64,000 nucleotides of DNA, from the NCBI GenBank assembly GCA_031553035.1, contig JAVBLY010000009.1, forward strand, positions 62,001 to 126,000, given 5' to 3'. Made by a program: the position numbers and the translations under genes. How positions within the stretch are numbered: position 1 is the stretch's first letter; each line of letters opens with the position of its first letter. Positions 17,809 to 27,110 of this stretch are shown piece by piece. Origin of the DNA: JAVBLY01 sp031553035 (GTDB lineage Bacteria; Bacillota; Clostridia; Peptostreptococcales; Anaerovoracaceae). The notes beneath the pieces are model-generated. The model had not been told where the DNA came from and did no database searches. It saw only the letters and a program-made list of their open reading frames with translations.

Positions 17809-19740
17809 TTAACTGGCTTTGAGATTTTGATAGTATTTCTTAAAATCAAATTTGTCTTTGTAGTCTGAATTATCATGTCCGGGGATATAGTGATATCTAT
17901 GATGAGTTTTGGGATCAAATTTGTTATCCTGAAGCGGATCTGCTCCAGCTATTAAGACTATTGCTTTTCCTCTGTCAAATTTAGATATCTCAGCAGGATC
18001 TATAAGATCACGACCTTGGGACTGATAGTTTTGGTTAGAACTACCACCGTTTGATTGATGGGTTTGACCACTGGAGACTTGCATTATGGTTTGTTTTCCT
18101 ATGGATTTTGATATTTCTTCATTTGTTACTGTTGATTTTCCACCAAGAAATAAGGTGGTGTCGCAGCAATCTATTATGGTTTGAGCATGTTTATCATATT
18201 TTGCTTCAAGCTGGCCTATTGATTGAAGACAACACGATATTCCGATATTCCGTGATCTGGTGACAGCAATTGTTTTTTCTATCCCCGGTAAATATAGCTG
18301 TGCGAACTCATCCGCAATTATATGAACAGGGCGGGGTAGACGTCCTCCGTAGTCAAGCAAAGCTTTATTGCATAAAACATTTATCGTTTGCCAAAGAAGA
18401 ATTGCAAAGAGAAAAGAGAATGTATCATCTGTATCTGACATAACAGCAAATACAGCAGTTTTCTTGTCCTTACTGCCAAGAGAATCAAGTTCCATCTCAT
18501 CATCTTTTAATAATTCTCGAAGTTCATTAATGGCGAGAGGTTTTAGTCTGACATTACATGAGATAATGATGGACTTAAGAGTTTTTCCGGCAGCTGTCTT
18601 AAATGCGTTGTAATTACCTAAGGAAAAATCATCGTTAGGAGTTAAGCCGGTATTCCCATTTGCACCTTTTACTTTTGCTGGCATCACACCTGTGGTATTA
18701 TGCTTGAACTTACTAGGTACCCAAGCTCCTTTTGAGTTTTCATTTGATGATATCTTTCTTTCACTTGCTGAATTCATAGATTTGCTGTGTTCGTCAATGG
18801 AATCAATAACCTGATATTTTCTACCTTCTTCAATCTGAAGAAACAGAAGATCGAGTGGCGATTTATAGCTTTCATCATCCTCTTTTGCTTCAGCCATCGA
18901 TAATAAAGTAAGTAAGCCTGATAGGTTATAGTCTTCAGGCCGAAACCAATCGCGAAGCAGAGAAATCAGTGCTACATATAAGAGTTTTTCCGAATTCTCC
19001 CAAAACGGATCCATTGAGCTTGAACTCTCAGGAGTAGTGTTTTTAATAAGACAATTGACAAATGAAAGTATCTCTGCATCAGTCTTTACATATTTTAACG
19101 GGTTATATTTTAAGGACCCTGAAAAATCTATTGTATTAAAGACTTTCATATTATATCCGTTATCACATAAAAGGTGACCAACATCCCCTGGAAGTGTTCC
19201 CTTAGGATCTGTTACAAAGAAATCCGAATTAATTTGCATTAGATTTGGAAGCACATATGATCTGGTCTTTCCGCTTCCACTGCCTCCGACTACCATTACA
19301 TTGAGGTTTCGATCCACTCGCATATCAAACTTTTTCCTTGATAATGCCATGCCATACTTCTCTGAAAATATCAGGTTATTGTCAGAATCGCTTTTATCCT
19401 TGAATCTTTCTCCATCTTTTTCTTCTCCCCATTTGGCGCTACCTTGATCTTCGCCTGTTCTGTATACTCCAAACATGGCAAAGTACTGGCTCCAAATTAT
19501 CCATGTAAAGAAAAATAGTGCTCCTCCACTTAGGATACTCATGAGGTCAGAGGCCAGATGAAACGGTGATAAGATGATTTCAGGAAACAAGTTAAACAGG
19601 GCAGGAAAAAAGCGATCGGTTAATGGCAGAGTGCTAAGTACAACCAGTTCCATATAGCGATTTCCCATATAAAAAAAGAACAGTGATATGACTAAGGCCG
19701 TAAACACTGATCCACGCTTCTTTTTATGAACTTTTGACAT
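17809..19740 (-). CDS. VirD4/TraG-family type IV coupling protein
   Basis: 643 residues. Two or more N-terminal membrane helices (about 12-32 and 65-92), then Walker A VGGSGSGKTRSYVLPN near residue 153, the FVTDPKGTL motif near 180, Walker B IIADEFAQLY near 477, and late motifs (ISCCLQSIGQLEAKY, LFLGGKST). The coupling ATPase brings the relaxase-DNA complex to the channel. A Gln/Ser/Asn-rich insert near 560-580 and the C-terminal tail are variable in the family. It begins 8 bp after the DUF3846 gene and precedes the Maff2-like gene. Confidence 0.95.
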   Translation of the reverse strand: MSKVHKKKRGSVFTALVISLFFFYMGNRYMELVVLSTLPLTDRFFPALFNLFPEIILSPFHLASDLMSILSGGALFFFTWIIWSQYFAMFGVYRTGEDQGSAKWGEEKDGERFKDKSDSDNNLIFSEKYGMALSRKKFDMRVDRNLNVMVVGGSGSGKTRSYVLPNLMQINSDFFVTDPKGTLPGDVGHLLCDNGYNMKVFNTIDFSGSLKYNPLKYVKTDAEILSFVNCLIKNTTPESSSSMDPFWENSEKLLYVALISLLRDWFRPEDYNLSGLLTLLSMAEAKEDDESYKSPLDLLFLQIEEGRKYQVIDSIDEHSKSMNSASERKISSNENSKGAWVPSKFKHNTTGVMPAKVKGANGNTGLTPNDDFSLGNYNAFKTAAGKTLKSIIISCNVRLKPLAINELRELLKDDEMELDSLGSKDKKTAVFAVMSDTDDTFSFLFAILLWQTINVLCNKALLDYGGRLPRPVHIIADEFAQLYLPGIEKTIAVTRSRNIGISCCLQSIGQLEAKYDKHAQTIIDCCDTTLFLGGKSTVTNEEISKSIGKQTIMQVSSGQTHQSNGGSSNQNYQSQGRDLIDPAEISKFDRGKAIVLIAGADPLQDNKFDPKTHHRYHYIPGHDNSDYKDKFDFKKYYQNLKAS

Positions 19741-19748
19741 ACCATCAC

Positions 19749-20615
19749 CTACCGAGACATTTCTTTATCATGAGGTAATGAAGTATCTTTCAGTTCATCT
19801 GATGCCGAAATAGCATCACTAAACTCGCTATCAAGGGAAGACGGAATTTCCTTGATAGTTAAAATTTTTCCTCCTATATCGACGAAATCCTCAACGTATT
19901 GAAATATCTTAGAATATTTTTCTGCAAGTTCAGGTGTTAATGAGGTGAAGTCGTCTTCTGTCAACCCTACTACGATGAAATTTCCGGCGATGATGTCATA
20001 CATATTATTGTTACTATCATATAAGGTTCGGTTAAGAGGTAATCCATTTACCTTGCCTTCCTCATTACAAATGTACGCAACATTCTCATCATCATATGGA
20101 TGTACTACTTCAATGTTTCCTTCAACACAGCTTTGTAATGATTCTAAATCAGTTTTAACCTGAATTAGTACCGGCTCTTGTGATGGTTTTATAAGAAGTG
20201 CTTCAATACGTTGAGATTCGTTTATTTCAAGTTCTGATTTTATTTTGTCAAGATCACCATTAAATAATTCTAAAAAGGCATCCGGATGATTTTTGACAGT
20301 TTCACATTCGTTTAATGAAGCCCTGGCTCCGGCAAGTAACATATTTAGTTGAAAGTTTTCGGGTTCTTCAAATGGATTTAGGTGTAAGCCGTAATTATCT
20401 TTCAAGTTCGCTAAGATTTTCCCTGAATCATCCCAGTGAGCGACTATAAACTCTATAGCATCATTTTTATTGCCAGTAATCGCATTATTGTTGATTTCAC
20501 TTGAGAATAGTGTGCTTACCAGATCTTCGGGTGCAATAGATGTTTCTTCTAATCTCTCAAAGGCAGCTGATATCTGTTCCTTTATCCAATTAGAGAATTC
20601 TGATGTAAATTCCAT
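19749..20615 (-). CDS. DUF3846-like accessory protein of the conjugative element
   Basis: 288 residues, acidic, soluble. Residues about 138-225 fit a DUF3846-type domain: EALLIKPSQEPVLIQV, then SLQSCVEGNIEVVHPYDDENV, ICNEEGKVNGLPLNR and IIAGNFIVVGL. The N-terminal 130 residues are unassigned, with a segment (DFEVIVAHWDD-like) resembling small accessory domains in mobile elements. AGGAA precedes the ATG. It lies in the transfer operon directly before virD4. The function of DUF3846 is unknown to me. Confidence 0.7.
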   Translation of the reverse strand: MEFTSEFSNWIKEQISAAFERLEETSIAPEDLVSTLFSSEINNNAITGNKNDAIEFIVAHWDDSGKILANLKDNYGLHLNPFEEPENFQLNMLLAGARASLNECETVKNHPDAFLELFNGDLDKIKSELEINESQRIEALLIKPSQEPVLIQVKTDLESLQSCVEGNIEVVHPYDDENVAYICNEEGKVNGLPLNRTLYDSNNNMYDIIAGNFIVVGLTEDDFTSLTPELAEKYSKIFQYVEDFVDIGGKILTIKEIPSSLDSEFSDAISASDELKDTSLPHDKEMSR

Positions 20616-20686
20616 AATAATTCCTTGTCTGCTGATTATCAGCTCTAACGAAATTATTGTTTTCCTCTGATTATTGTTGAAATGTT

Positions 20687-21670
20687 TTATTTTGCAATAT
20701 TTGGTACCTGATGGATATCTCGGTTTTGACTTTTACTCTGATCAAAAAGTTCAAGCACTTTTGCCGCATTTCTCATGTCTTTTGCCTCTTGATCAAGGTT
20801 TATGGGATTTTCTTTGAATGTTTCTTTTGTCACAGCCTGACTTATATTGTCAGCTCTTATTTTGTGATGATTGCCGGAAGAATGTACAAACATAAACTCT
20901 CCGTCTTTTGCAGCAATTACCTTAACTCCACGGGATTCACATTCTTTAATGAAGTTTTCTTCATTTGTGGAGTGTAGTCGTGCTTCTAAGACATTGTGTC
21001 TTATATCTTCTTTCCATGACCCTTGAAAATCTTCACCTCGTTCAGCCTTAGTATCGATTTCGTTTACTGCAGTCCTTGAATCAATATCCATACTGTCATG
21101 AGATTTGATATATTCATCAACGATGGCTTCTATTTTGGGAATGTCCTTTTTGTAGTAATGCAATGCATTTGCAGGCATATTAATGGCTTCTACCTCTATG
21201 CCATTTTTTCTTAGAAGATCCACTACAGCATCTCTGCTTTCCGGATTTTCGCATTTTTGAAGACAAACCAGCTCTTCTTTACTTTTTTTGAGCCGCTCAA
21301 GCCTGCCCATCTCGTTATATCCTGAACTATCTAGAATCTCTGTTAGCTTATCAAGATGGATAGTATTCAGTGAAATTGAATTATATTCTTCATTTCCTTC
21401 AACTTGAAAATCACCAAGAAGATCAAGTGCATTTTCATAGTCGATACCGTATTCAAAGAATATTTCATAATCATTATCGCCTTTATCCTCGATAGCGTAG
21501 TTTGATTTTGTTTCCGACTTGTCCGGGTATACCTTGCCCGGATACTCATCATAATTCTTATTTCGCATATCACTTAGAAAACCTCTTAAAGCATTAATCA
21601 TAATAATGCTTGTTCCGGCTTTAATAGTTTGTTCAACGTCATGACCTAATTCATCACCAAAGTCTGGCAT
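20687..21670 (-). CDS. Accessory protein of the conjugative element (PcfB/DUF3801-like position)
   Basis: 327 residues, soluble and charged. It starts with a helical region (VEQTIKAGTSIIMINALRGF), followed by an alpha/beta part, a Cys-containing stretch (ELVCLQKCENPESRD) and a C-terminal EARLHSTNEENFIKECESRG segment ending in FMFVHSSGNHHKI. Its place just before the coupling-protein cluster is that of PcfB/DUF3801-type relaxosome accessory proteins, and the start resembles that family, but I cannot confirm it by eye. AAAGGAAG precedes the ATG. Confidence 0.6.
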   Translation of the reverse strand: MPDFGDELGHDVEQTIKAGTSIIMINALRGFLSDMRNKNYDEYPGKVYPDKSETKSNYAIEDKGDNDYEIFFEYGIDYENALDLLGDFQVEGNEEYNSISLNTIHLDKLTEILDSSGYNEMGRLERLKKSKEELVCLQKCENPESRDAVVDLLRKNGIEVEAINMPANALHYYKKDIPKIEAIVDEYIKSHDSMDIDSRTAVNEIDTKAERGEDFQGSWKEDIRHNVLEARLHSTNEENFIKECESRGVKVIAAKDGEFMFVHSSGNHHKIRADNISQAVTKETFKENPINLDQEAKDMRNAAKVLELFDQSKSQNRDIHQVPNIAK

Positions 21671-21703
21671 TTACACCACTTCCTTTCTGTTTTATTATTG
21701 GTT

Positions 21704-22456
21704 TTATCTTGATTGTCTGGTAATATTTTTTCCTTCAATTATGTATGAGATTTTATCTGATGCGATTTTTGAATAATCAAGTTCATCCTCTAATGAAGCT
21801 CCATCTAGTTGACTCTTCTTTTCCTTCAAATAATCTTCAAGAGACGTATTCTTAATGTACTTTAGATCATTGGAACCAAACAAGTATAAAGCCCATGCAA
21901 CAGCCATCTTTTTATCAGAGAAGTCCTCAATGAATGGTGTATTTAAGAAATAGTTTAATGTGAACCAACGATTATCATCAGATTTTGCAATATATGAATT
22001 GAGATCTATCCCATATCCTAAATCGTGTAGTTTATTAAGCTCATTTATTGTAATCTCAATTGGTAGATTTTCTTTGTCTATTACCAGTGGATCTTCAAGG
22101 ATTCTTTTTAAGTTATAGTTATGGCTATTTGAAAAATATGACTCCTTAAGAAATTTTTGTTCTGTGAATCCCTTTAATACTCTTGTAAGTTTTTGAGCAT
22201 GAACCTGATTCTCCCAATTTATGTTTGCGGCAAAATTGTCCTCCCATTTCCCAAATATTTGAAGTTGATCCTTAATCAGTGCCTGTAGGTCTTCATATGT
22301 CGGATTTAAAAGTCTCGCTATTATCGTTTTGAGATATTCTTTTTCTGAATTGCTTAACGGCTCCTCTAGGCTTGATGGGATTATGATTCGGTTTTTTTCT
22401 TTTTCTGTAACATCCTTAATGAAATGATCATTTTGCATTTCCCATTCAAAATTCAT
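21704..22456 (-). CDS. Hypothetical protein of the conjugative element
   Basis: 250 residues, mostly helical, no membrane segment and no recognised motif. The middle holds LNPTYEDLQALIKDQLQIFG, and the C-terminal half resembles accessory proteins of mobile elements (TINELNKLHDLGYGIDL, KKMAVAWALYLFGS). AGGAAAGGAG precedes the ATG. It is co-directional with its neighbours with short gaps (33 and 19 bp), so it belongs to the transfer/replication operon. No function is assigned. Confidence 0.65.
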   Translation of the reverse strand: MNFEWEMQNDHFIKDVTEKEKNRIIIPSSLEEPLSNSEKEYLKTIIARLLNPTYEDLQALIKDQLQIFGKWEDNFAANINWENQVHAQKLTRVLKGFTEQKFLKESYFSNSHNYNLKRILEDPLVIDKENLPIEITINELNKLHDLGYGIDLNSYIAKSDDNRWFTLNYFLNTPFIEDFSDKKMAVAWALYLFGSNDLKYIKNTSLEDYLKEKKSQLDGASLEDELDYSKIASDKISYIIEGKNITRQSR

Positions 22457-22475
22457 AAAAAACTCCTTTCCTAAG

Positions 22476-23264
22476 TTATTTCTTTCCGTAGTAATGATGG
22501 TTGACTAAGCTTGTATAGTAATGATCCATAGTAAGAGGGGCATTGTAGATTGTGGTTAGTAAATACTGTTTGATATTTCTAACTTCAGTTTTGTTATTAT
22601 TGATGCACTCGATAACATACTCAATGTGAAATTGATTGATTTCCTTAAATCTCTGCTTAACACTTAAACTTGGGAGATCATCACCGGCAATACGAATAGT
22701 ATCTTTATTGGAATCAAGTACTTCTGCCATCAGACGAGTAAGTTCTTCTATGCGCTCTCGTTCTTTAGGGTAACGCTTTATGAGAATATCATACTCAATT
22801 TTTCCCTGAATCATTTTAAGATTACTATCTTTTCTATCAGTCTTTCCTGATGGATTGATAGATTGATCTTTTTTTTGTAATTCTTTATTTTCTTTATCTA
22901 TATTTATTTGCGTTGGAAAATCCGTTATCGGATTATCCGTTGTTGGATTTTCCGATAACGGTTTATCCAATGATGGTTTTTCATACACTATATATTCGTT
23001 ATTTCCGAATTTTCCATTGTTTGAGCGGCCTTGAGATCTTATGATATATCCTGAAGCTTCCAGCTCATTTACTGCAGTACGTATTGAATCAACACCTTCC
23101 TTATTGATCACAGATAGACCGCTTAATGTGTAATCCCAATTATCAGGTAAAGAGAGAATCAGTGATAGTAACCCCTTAGCTTTTAGGGAGAGTGATTTAT
23201 CACGTAAATGATGATTGCACATGACTGTATATGAATCTGTTTTTTCAACACGAAAAACTGCCAA
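22476..23264 (-). CDS. Replication-initiator-like winged-helix protein
   Basis: 262 residues starting with TTG at 23264. GGAGGTG sits 6-7 bases before this TTG, and the product begins LAVFRVEKTDSYTVMCNHHL as in other ICE initiators; a longer in-frame reading has no binding site. Residues 10-100 form a winged helix (LRDKSLSLKAKGLLSLILSL, GVDSIRTAVNELEASGYI). A polar linker with repeated SENPTTDNPITDFP-like units follows. The C-terminal part (about 175-255) is helical and resembles DUF6017-type ends. Such proteins are the putative Rep of Tn1549-like elements, allowing intermediate replication. Binding to an origin is inferred. Confidence 0.8.
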   Translation of the reverse strand: MAVFRVEKTDSYTVMCNHHLRDKSLSLKAKGLLSLILSLPDNWDYTLSGLSVINKEGVDSIRTAVNELEASGYIIRSQGRSNNGKFGNNEYIVYEKPSLDKPLSENPTTDNPITDFPTQINIDKENKELQKKDQSINPSGKTDRKDSNLKMIQGKIEYDILIKRYPKERERIEELTRLMAEVLDSNKDTIRIAGDDLPSLSVKQRFKEINQFHIEYVIECINNNKTEVRNIKQYLLTTIYNAPLTMDHYYTSLVNHHYYGKK

Positions 23265-23283
23265 AAGATCCACCTCCGTTTCA

Positions 23284-24414
23284 TCATCTGCCGTTATGTA
23301 TATCGTTAAGGATGATATTATTTTCCTTACTATCACTATTTAATTTGGTACAGGAATTTATAGCATCTTTTGTTTCTAATTCGAGGCTAGGAGACAATTT
23401 CTCGGATTTTGCTTTTGCCATTTGAAAGGATTGTTTTTCCGCAGAAAGAAGTGCCTTAGAAAGATCCGTCATGCCGGAATCAATATCATATCTTTCATCG
23501 TCAGCAATAATGATCTTGTATGTTCCTGTATCAGGTGTTTTAAACACCGCGATAATCATATCATCTCTTTTAGCCTCAAATATCTGCAAGCCTCCATCAA
23601 CCTTTTTGATTTTGTTCCAGTATAATGATTGCCCCGAGGTATTAAGTGTTTCTTGTACTGCTTTATTAAGCACACCTTCCGTCTTTGACATAATATCAAG
23701 TAGGTATTTAGACACCTCATTTACTTGGATGTATTCGCTTCTGCCAATTGCTTTTCTCTGAATTGAGACAATATCTTTTAGGTCAGAATATGCAGTATCA
23801 AGGTCATATTCACCGGAGGCAATAGCTTCTTTGTATTTATCAACAAATGGTTTTAGACTGCTTTCATACACAGATTTACTATGACGCATTTCAAGTATAA
23901 GCTGCTGTTCATCTTGTGCAAGATATTCCCAATCAGGAGGGACTATATCACCTATAATCTGCTTTTTTATGTCTTGTCTGAAAATATCATAATCTAATTG
24001 TTCACACTGTTTTGGAGTAGCAAGCTCCATTTCATTAATAAAGCGTGAAAAGAGTTTAGGATGTTTAGCAACTCCATGAAAGGTGTTACTTTCGAAGTCT
24101 AAATACCCATTTTCATTTACTTCTTTGAGAGTCCACCATTCATCTCCGCCATCAACCTGTTGAATGAAAACCAGGTCTTTGTATATGACACCGGATCTGA
24201 GAGCCCAATTTCCGTGATTAAAAAACTTTCTTAGAGTTTCAATATCTTTGATTAATATCAAAGAATACGGATAATCCTCAAGATCCGGATCATCTTGCCA
24301 GGCATAACCATCTTTTTTGAGCCAACCGTTTTCCTGGCATTTATTATATATAGCTGATTTTGTCTCTGGTGATATTTCAGCATTAAATTGATGTAATTTC
24401 TGATAAAAATTCAT
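23284..24414 (-). CDS. Hypothetical protein of the conjugative element
   Basis: 376 residues, soluble. The first 110 residues hold aromatic-rich strands (WLKKDGYAWQDDPDLEDYPY, VIYKDLVFIQQVDGGDEWWT). A helical middle follows (QDEQQLILEMRHSKSVYESS), then a beta part (DDMIIAVFKTPDTGTYKIII) near 300-325. The tail is charged. No known family recognised. It ends 20 bp before the TTG of the initiator gene and begins 12 bp after the truncated gene upstream, so it is within one operon. Confidence 0.65.
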   Translation of the reverse strand: MNFYQKLHQFNAEISPETKSAIYNKCQENGWLKKDGYAWQDDPDLEDYPYSLILIKDIETLRKFFNHGNWALRSGVIYKDLVFIQQVDGGDEWWTLKEVNENGYLDFESNTFHGVAKHPKLFSRFINEMELATPKQCEQLDYDIFRQDIKKQIIGDIVPPDWEYLAQDEQQLILEMRHSKSVYESSLKPFVDKYKEAIASGEYDLDTAYSDLKDIVSIQRKAIGRSEYIQVNEVSKYLLDIMSKTEGVLNKAVQETLNTSGQSLYWNKIKKVDGGLQIFEAKRDDMIIAVFKTPDTGTYKIIIADDERYDIDSGMTDLSKALLSAEKQSFQMAKAKSEKLSPSLELETKDAINSCTKLNSDSKENNIILNDIHNGR

Positions 24415-24425
24415 GAAATTATTGC

Positions 24426-25160
24426 CTACCTTTCTTGATTAGAACGTACTGACCCGAAATCGTTATCTAATGCGGAGGAAGCCGCGTTGGCATCGTGTAT
24501 TTCCGCTGAAAGAGAAGGTGAGGGGCATACTTCTTTTTTCAATGATTCTGATGATAATTTTTCTCTATTTCTTTGATTAATTTCCCTGTTGTATATTTCT
24601 TTTTTTCCATAGTTGATTTTTACTATATCTTTGACACCGTAATTATCATGACCATATAGCTCCTTATATTTTGATCTATCGGATGCTATAATATCCCATG
24701 CATAATATTCGTTACTACCGGTCCTTGCCATGGAACGAGTATCATTTCTGAAAGTAAGCTCTTTGTTATCTTTATCTATAGTTACTCTCACAGTTTTAGC
24801 TTCTGTAGTTTTTATCGCATCAATAATATCACGCTGTTTATGAGCCATATGGGTCTTATCATCGATAATGTCCTGAAGTGCTTCGCGTGTTGCCGTTTCA
24901 TGCATCAATCCGTATTTCATAGCTTCTAGAATATGGTCATCACTATTAAGATATTTATTCGCTTGACTTTTGACCTCCGATTCCGGATCAATAATATACC
25001 GAAATATTTCTTCCTGCTTGAAATCATGATCATACAGGGTAGGAGAGTAAACAATATCTTCAGGCTTTTTACCCATAAAAAACTCAGTTAAGGCTTTTTC
25101 ATACGCAGAACTAGGAAGATAGTCCAAGTGAACGACGGTAAGAGTTATGAACAAAATAAC
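24426..25160 (-). pseudogene. ICE accessory gene truncated at its 5' end by the IS3 insertion
   Basis: The open frame continues to 25220, but the codons beyond 25160 are probably IS sequence and the first residues (KKRRCPVILF and on) do not look native. The remaining product (about 245 residues) has YEKALTEFFMGKKPED, a helical EAMKYGLMHETATREALQDI region, a RVTIDKDNKELTFRND strand pair and a polar tail. No ribosome binding site fits a new start, and the 5' part is not found on the other side of the IS, so sequence was also lost. It was likely the first gene of the transfer operon in view. Confidence 0.6.
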
Positions 25161-25178
25161 TGGACACCGTCGTTTTTT
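25131..25178 (+). terminator. Long hairpin with T-run at the left IS boundary
   Basis: AACGACGGT (25131-25139) pairs with ACCGTCGTT (25166-25174), and inside it AGTTAT (25143-25148) pairs with ATAACT (25156-25161) around a 7-nt loop. Six T follow (25173-25178). It would stop plus-strand transcription. It straddles the proposed IS end, so the boundary may be further left than 25161. Confidence 0.6.
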
Positions 25179-26511
25179 ATTGTCTGGAATGCTGATATTA
25201 CAGTGGGTTAGGGGATTCATGTATGTTATTCAAATTGGACACCTCCTTTGCAAACAGTGGAAAATTAGGAGCCAAAAGTGAGAATCTATAACTTCTGAAC
25301 CCCCTTGTCTAATGTTTGTTTTGTTCTACTAGCTTAAAATACGTTGATTCGTAGGAACTCGGCGTCTTATTTGATAATGTTGAATGTGGACGCTTTACAT
25401 TGTATAATTCCATGTATTCCTGGACATATTCCCTAAATTCCCTCTCTGAACTATAATTTCTTCTATATAATTCTTCTTGTTTAAAGTTTGCAAAAAATGC
25501 CTCCGCCACAGCATTGTGCGTAGGCTTTGATTTCGGAGAAAATGACTGTTCAACATTCATCTTTTTAAGAAGCAACCTGAACTTATTCGATATATATGGT
25601 GCGCCTCTATCGCTATGAAAAATAAGGCCTTTCTCAGGGTTTCTTTTGGAATATGCATTTTTAAAGGTGCTTGTTACCAGTTGTGTGCTTTGCCGTAAAG
25701 ATATTTTATATGCGATCACTTTACGAGCATACAAGTCGATAATTACACATATATAGTATCTTTTCCCTTTAATTTTAAATTCCGTTACATCACTAGTCCA
25801 AACCTGATTAGGCGCACTTACTGAAAAGTTCATATTTAGAATATCCTGCTTTTTATCTTTAATCCTTTGTTTCTCATAGATTTTCTTGGAATTGGTACGG
25901 ATACTCGATATGTTCATTTCTTTCATCAACTCAGAAACCATCTTTACGCTTACGTTTATACCACGTTCGGACAAGATTACTTTTATTTTATTTGCTCCAA
26001 AAATTTGATTACTTTCGTCAAAAACTTTTTTGATTTGCTTACTGAGTTCATCTCGTCTTGATTGATAGCTATTATTATCTTTCTTGTTCCTGAAGACGTG
26101 GTTATAATACGTTCCTCTGGCAACATCTAATGCTTCACATAGAACATGAACACTGTACTGCCCATGAAGTTTTTCCAACTCATACAGCTTATCTTTGAGC
26201 GAGGCAGACATCGTGCAGTTAACGGTTCTTAGGACTTCGATAATTTGGTATTGTTTTTCAAGCTTTTGATTCAGCTTTATGAATTCATTCGTATTTACTT
26301 TATAACCGGACTTGGTAGTTTCTGTTTGATATGGCTTTAGCCAAGTGTAAAATGTACTTCTTGGTAGTTGATTTTCAAAACAGATATCAGTGGCAGATCT
26401 GCCATTATAGTATTCATCCACAAGTTTTAGCTTAAATTTTTCTCCATATTTCATTTATAATCCTCCTCGATATAGGAAAATTATAAATGAAAGAAATCGA
26501 CTATGTGTACA
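25161..26511 (-). mobile_element. IS3-family insertion sequence
   Basis: A transposase gene with flanks ending in related outer bases: TGTACACATAGTCG read inward from 26511 and TGGACACCGTCG read inward from 25161 (alignable with a 2-nt gap). Another TGGACACC at 25236 is an alternative left end. No 3-4 bp target duplication is visible for either, so the ends are tentative. The element sits between a truncated ICE gene and the CBASS effector gene. Confidence 0.75.
25309..26454 (-). CDS. IS3-family transposase, single reading frame
   Basis: 381 residues. The N-terminal helix-turn-helix (KFKLKLVDEYYNGRSATDI, LPRSTFYTWLKPY) is the usual OrfA domain. The HTH_21-like region follows (FDESNQIFGANKIKVILSERG), then the rve integrase core with the DDE triad: TSDVTEF near residue 220, HSDRGAPY near 280 and the Glu in NAVAEAFFANFKQE near 315. 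IS3 transposases usually need a -1 frameshift between orfA and orfB; here both parts are one continuous frame. GAGGAGG precedes the ATG. Apparently intact. Confidence 0.93.
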   Translation of the reverse strand: MKYGEKFKLKLVDEYYNGRSATDICFENQLPRSTFYTWLKPYQTETTKSGYKVNTNEFIKLNQKLEKQYQIIEVLRTVNCTMSASLKDKLYELEKLHGQYSVHVLCEALDVARGTYYNHVFRNKKDNNSYQSRRDELSKQIKKVFDESNQIFGANKIKVILSERGINVSVKMVSELMKEMNISSIRTNSKKIYEKQRIKDKKQDILNMNFSVSAPNQVWTSDVTEFKIKGKRYYICVIIDLYARKVIAYKISLRQSTQLVTSTFKNAYSKRNPEKGLIFHSDRGAPYISNKFRLLLKKMNVEQSFSPKSKPTHNAVAEAFFANFKQEELYRRNYSSEREFREYVQEYMELYNVKRPHSTLSNKTPSSYESTYFKLVEQNKH

Positions 26512-26519
26512 AAAGAAGA

Positions 26520-27110
26520 TTATTCCTTATTAATTTTTATCGTTCCGGTTGTATTCCTGCCGGTCCAATAGTTTCCAGTCATCTTATCGTTGCTTTCATT
26601 AATGTCAAAGATTATTGAGCCATTATGCATTCTACTCCTTGCCTGGATATTCTGATTTGGCGTGCTCAAATAAGTATATATCAATTGTTTGATTTGATTA
26701 TTCTTATCAATATTAAAGCCTGAACATACACTTGTACTTTTCATTTCATCAGTTTCCATTGAACAACTTATGTTGAATAATGATTGTTTAATAGTTAATT
26801 TGACATTTTTGGAGGCCACTCTTTCATTGGTTTTTGGATTGATCCAATCAGAGTGTATTTCACCTATCCAAATTCCGTTAAGATTTGGAATAAGAACTAG
26901 CCATTTTTGAAATATCCTAAATCTCCATAACCATGAAAAAAAACATATTGTGGCAATGGATATAGCAGTAGCAGCTTTTAAGAAACTATCAAAAAAATAT
27001 TGCCAGTTTACTACTTCTTTGAGAACAAAATAGTTGATAATAAAAACTATAACTACAATGCCAACCAATATATATGTTCCTATTTTATAGTTGATTCTAT
27101 TCATTCCCAT
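26520..27110 (-). CDS. cap15: Cap15-like CBASS effector (two TM helices plus beta-barrel)
   Basis: 196 residues. Two N-terminal membrane helices (about 10-30 and 42-64) are followed by a beta-rich domain starting NLNGIWIGEIHSDW and ending with NDKMTGNYWTGRNTTG. This is the layout of Cap15, a CBASS effector whose barrel binds a cyclic nucleotide and whose membrane part disrupts the inner membrane. The start overlaps the CD-NTase stop by 14 nt, so the two are translationally coupled; a second ATG 6 nt later is also possible. Nothing suggests loss of the C-terminus although the IS lies 9 bp downstream. Binding of a specific nucleotide cannot be read from sequence. Confidence 0.85.
   Translation of the reverse strand: MGMNRINYKIGTYILVGIVVIVFIINYFVLKEVVNWQYFFDSFLKAATAISIATICFFSWLWRFRIFQKWLVLIPNLNGIWIGEIHSDWINPKTNERVASKNVKLTIKQSLFNISCSMETDEMKSTSVCSGFNIDKNNQIKQLIYTYLSTPNQNIQARSRMHNGSIIFDINESNDKMTGNYWTGRNTTGTIKINKE

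Larger units (their letters stand above)
1..25160. mobile_element. Integrative and conjugative element, Tn1549-like, partial (both ends unresolved)
   Basis: Between about 1.4 and 25.2 kb almost every gene lies on the minus strand and belongs to a conjugative module: VirD4, Maff2-like, PrgI, VirB4, NlpC/P60 hydrolase, TcpC/VirB8-like, VirB6-like, TopB and a large anchored adhesin. This order is known from Tn1549/CTn-type elements of Firmicutes. Relaxase, integrase and a clear att site are not in view, so the left boundary lies before position 1. The right boundary is obscured by an IS3 insertion. The CBASS/DUF6338 genes up to 28,899 may be cargo of the same element, which is inference. Confidence 0.75.

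Noticed and set aside
22476..23336. Longer initiator reading from 23336
   Set aside because: No binding site there; it would overlap the stop of the upstream gene; TTG 23264 has GGAGGTG at proper spacing.
25236..25260. Alternative IS3 left end at the second TGGACACC
   Set aside because: It matches the right end less well than the copy at 25161, though it cannot be ruled out.
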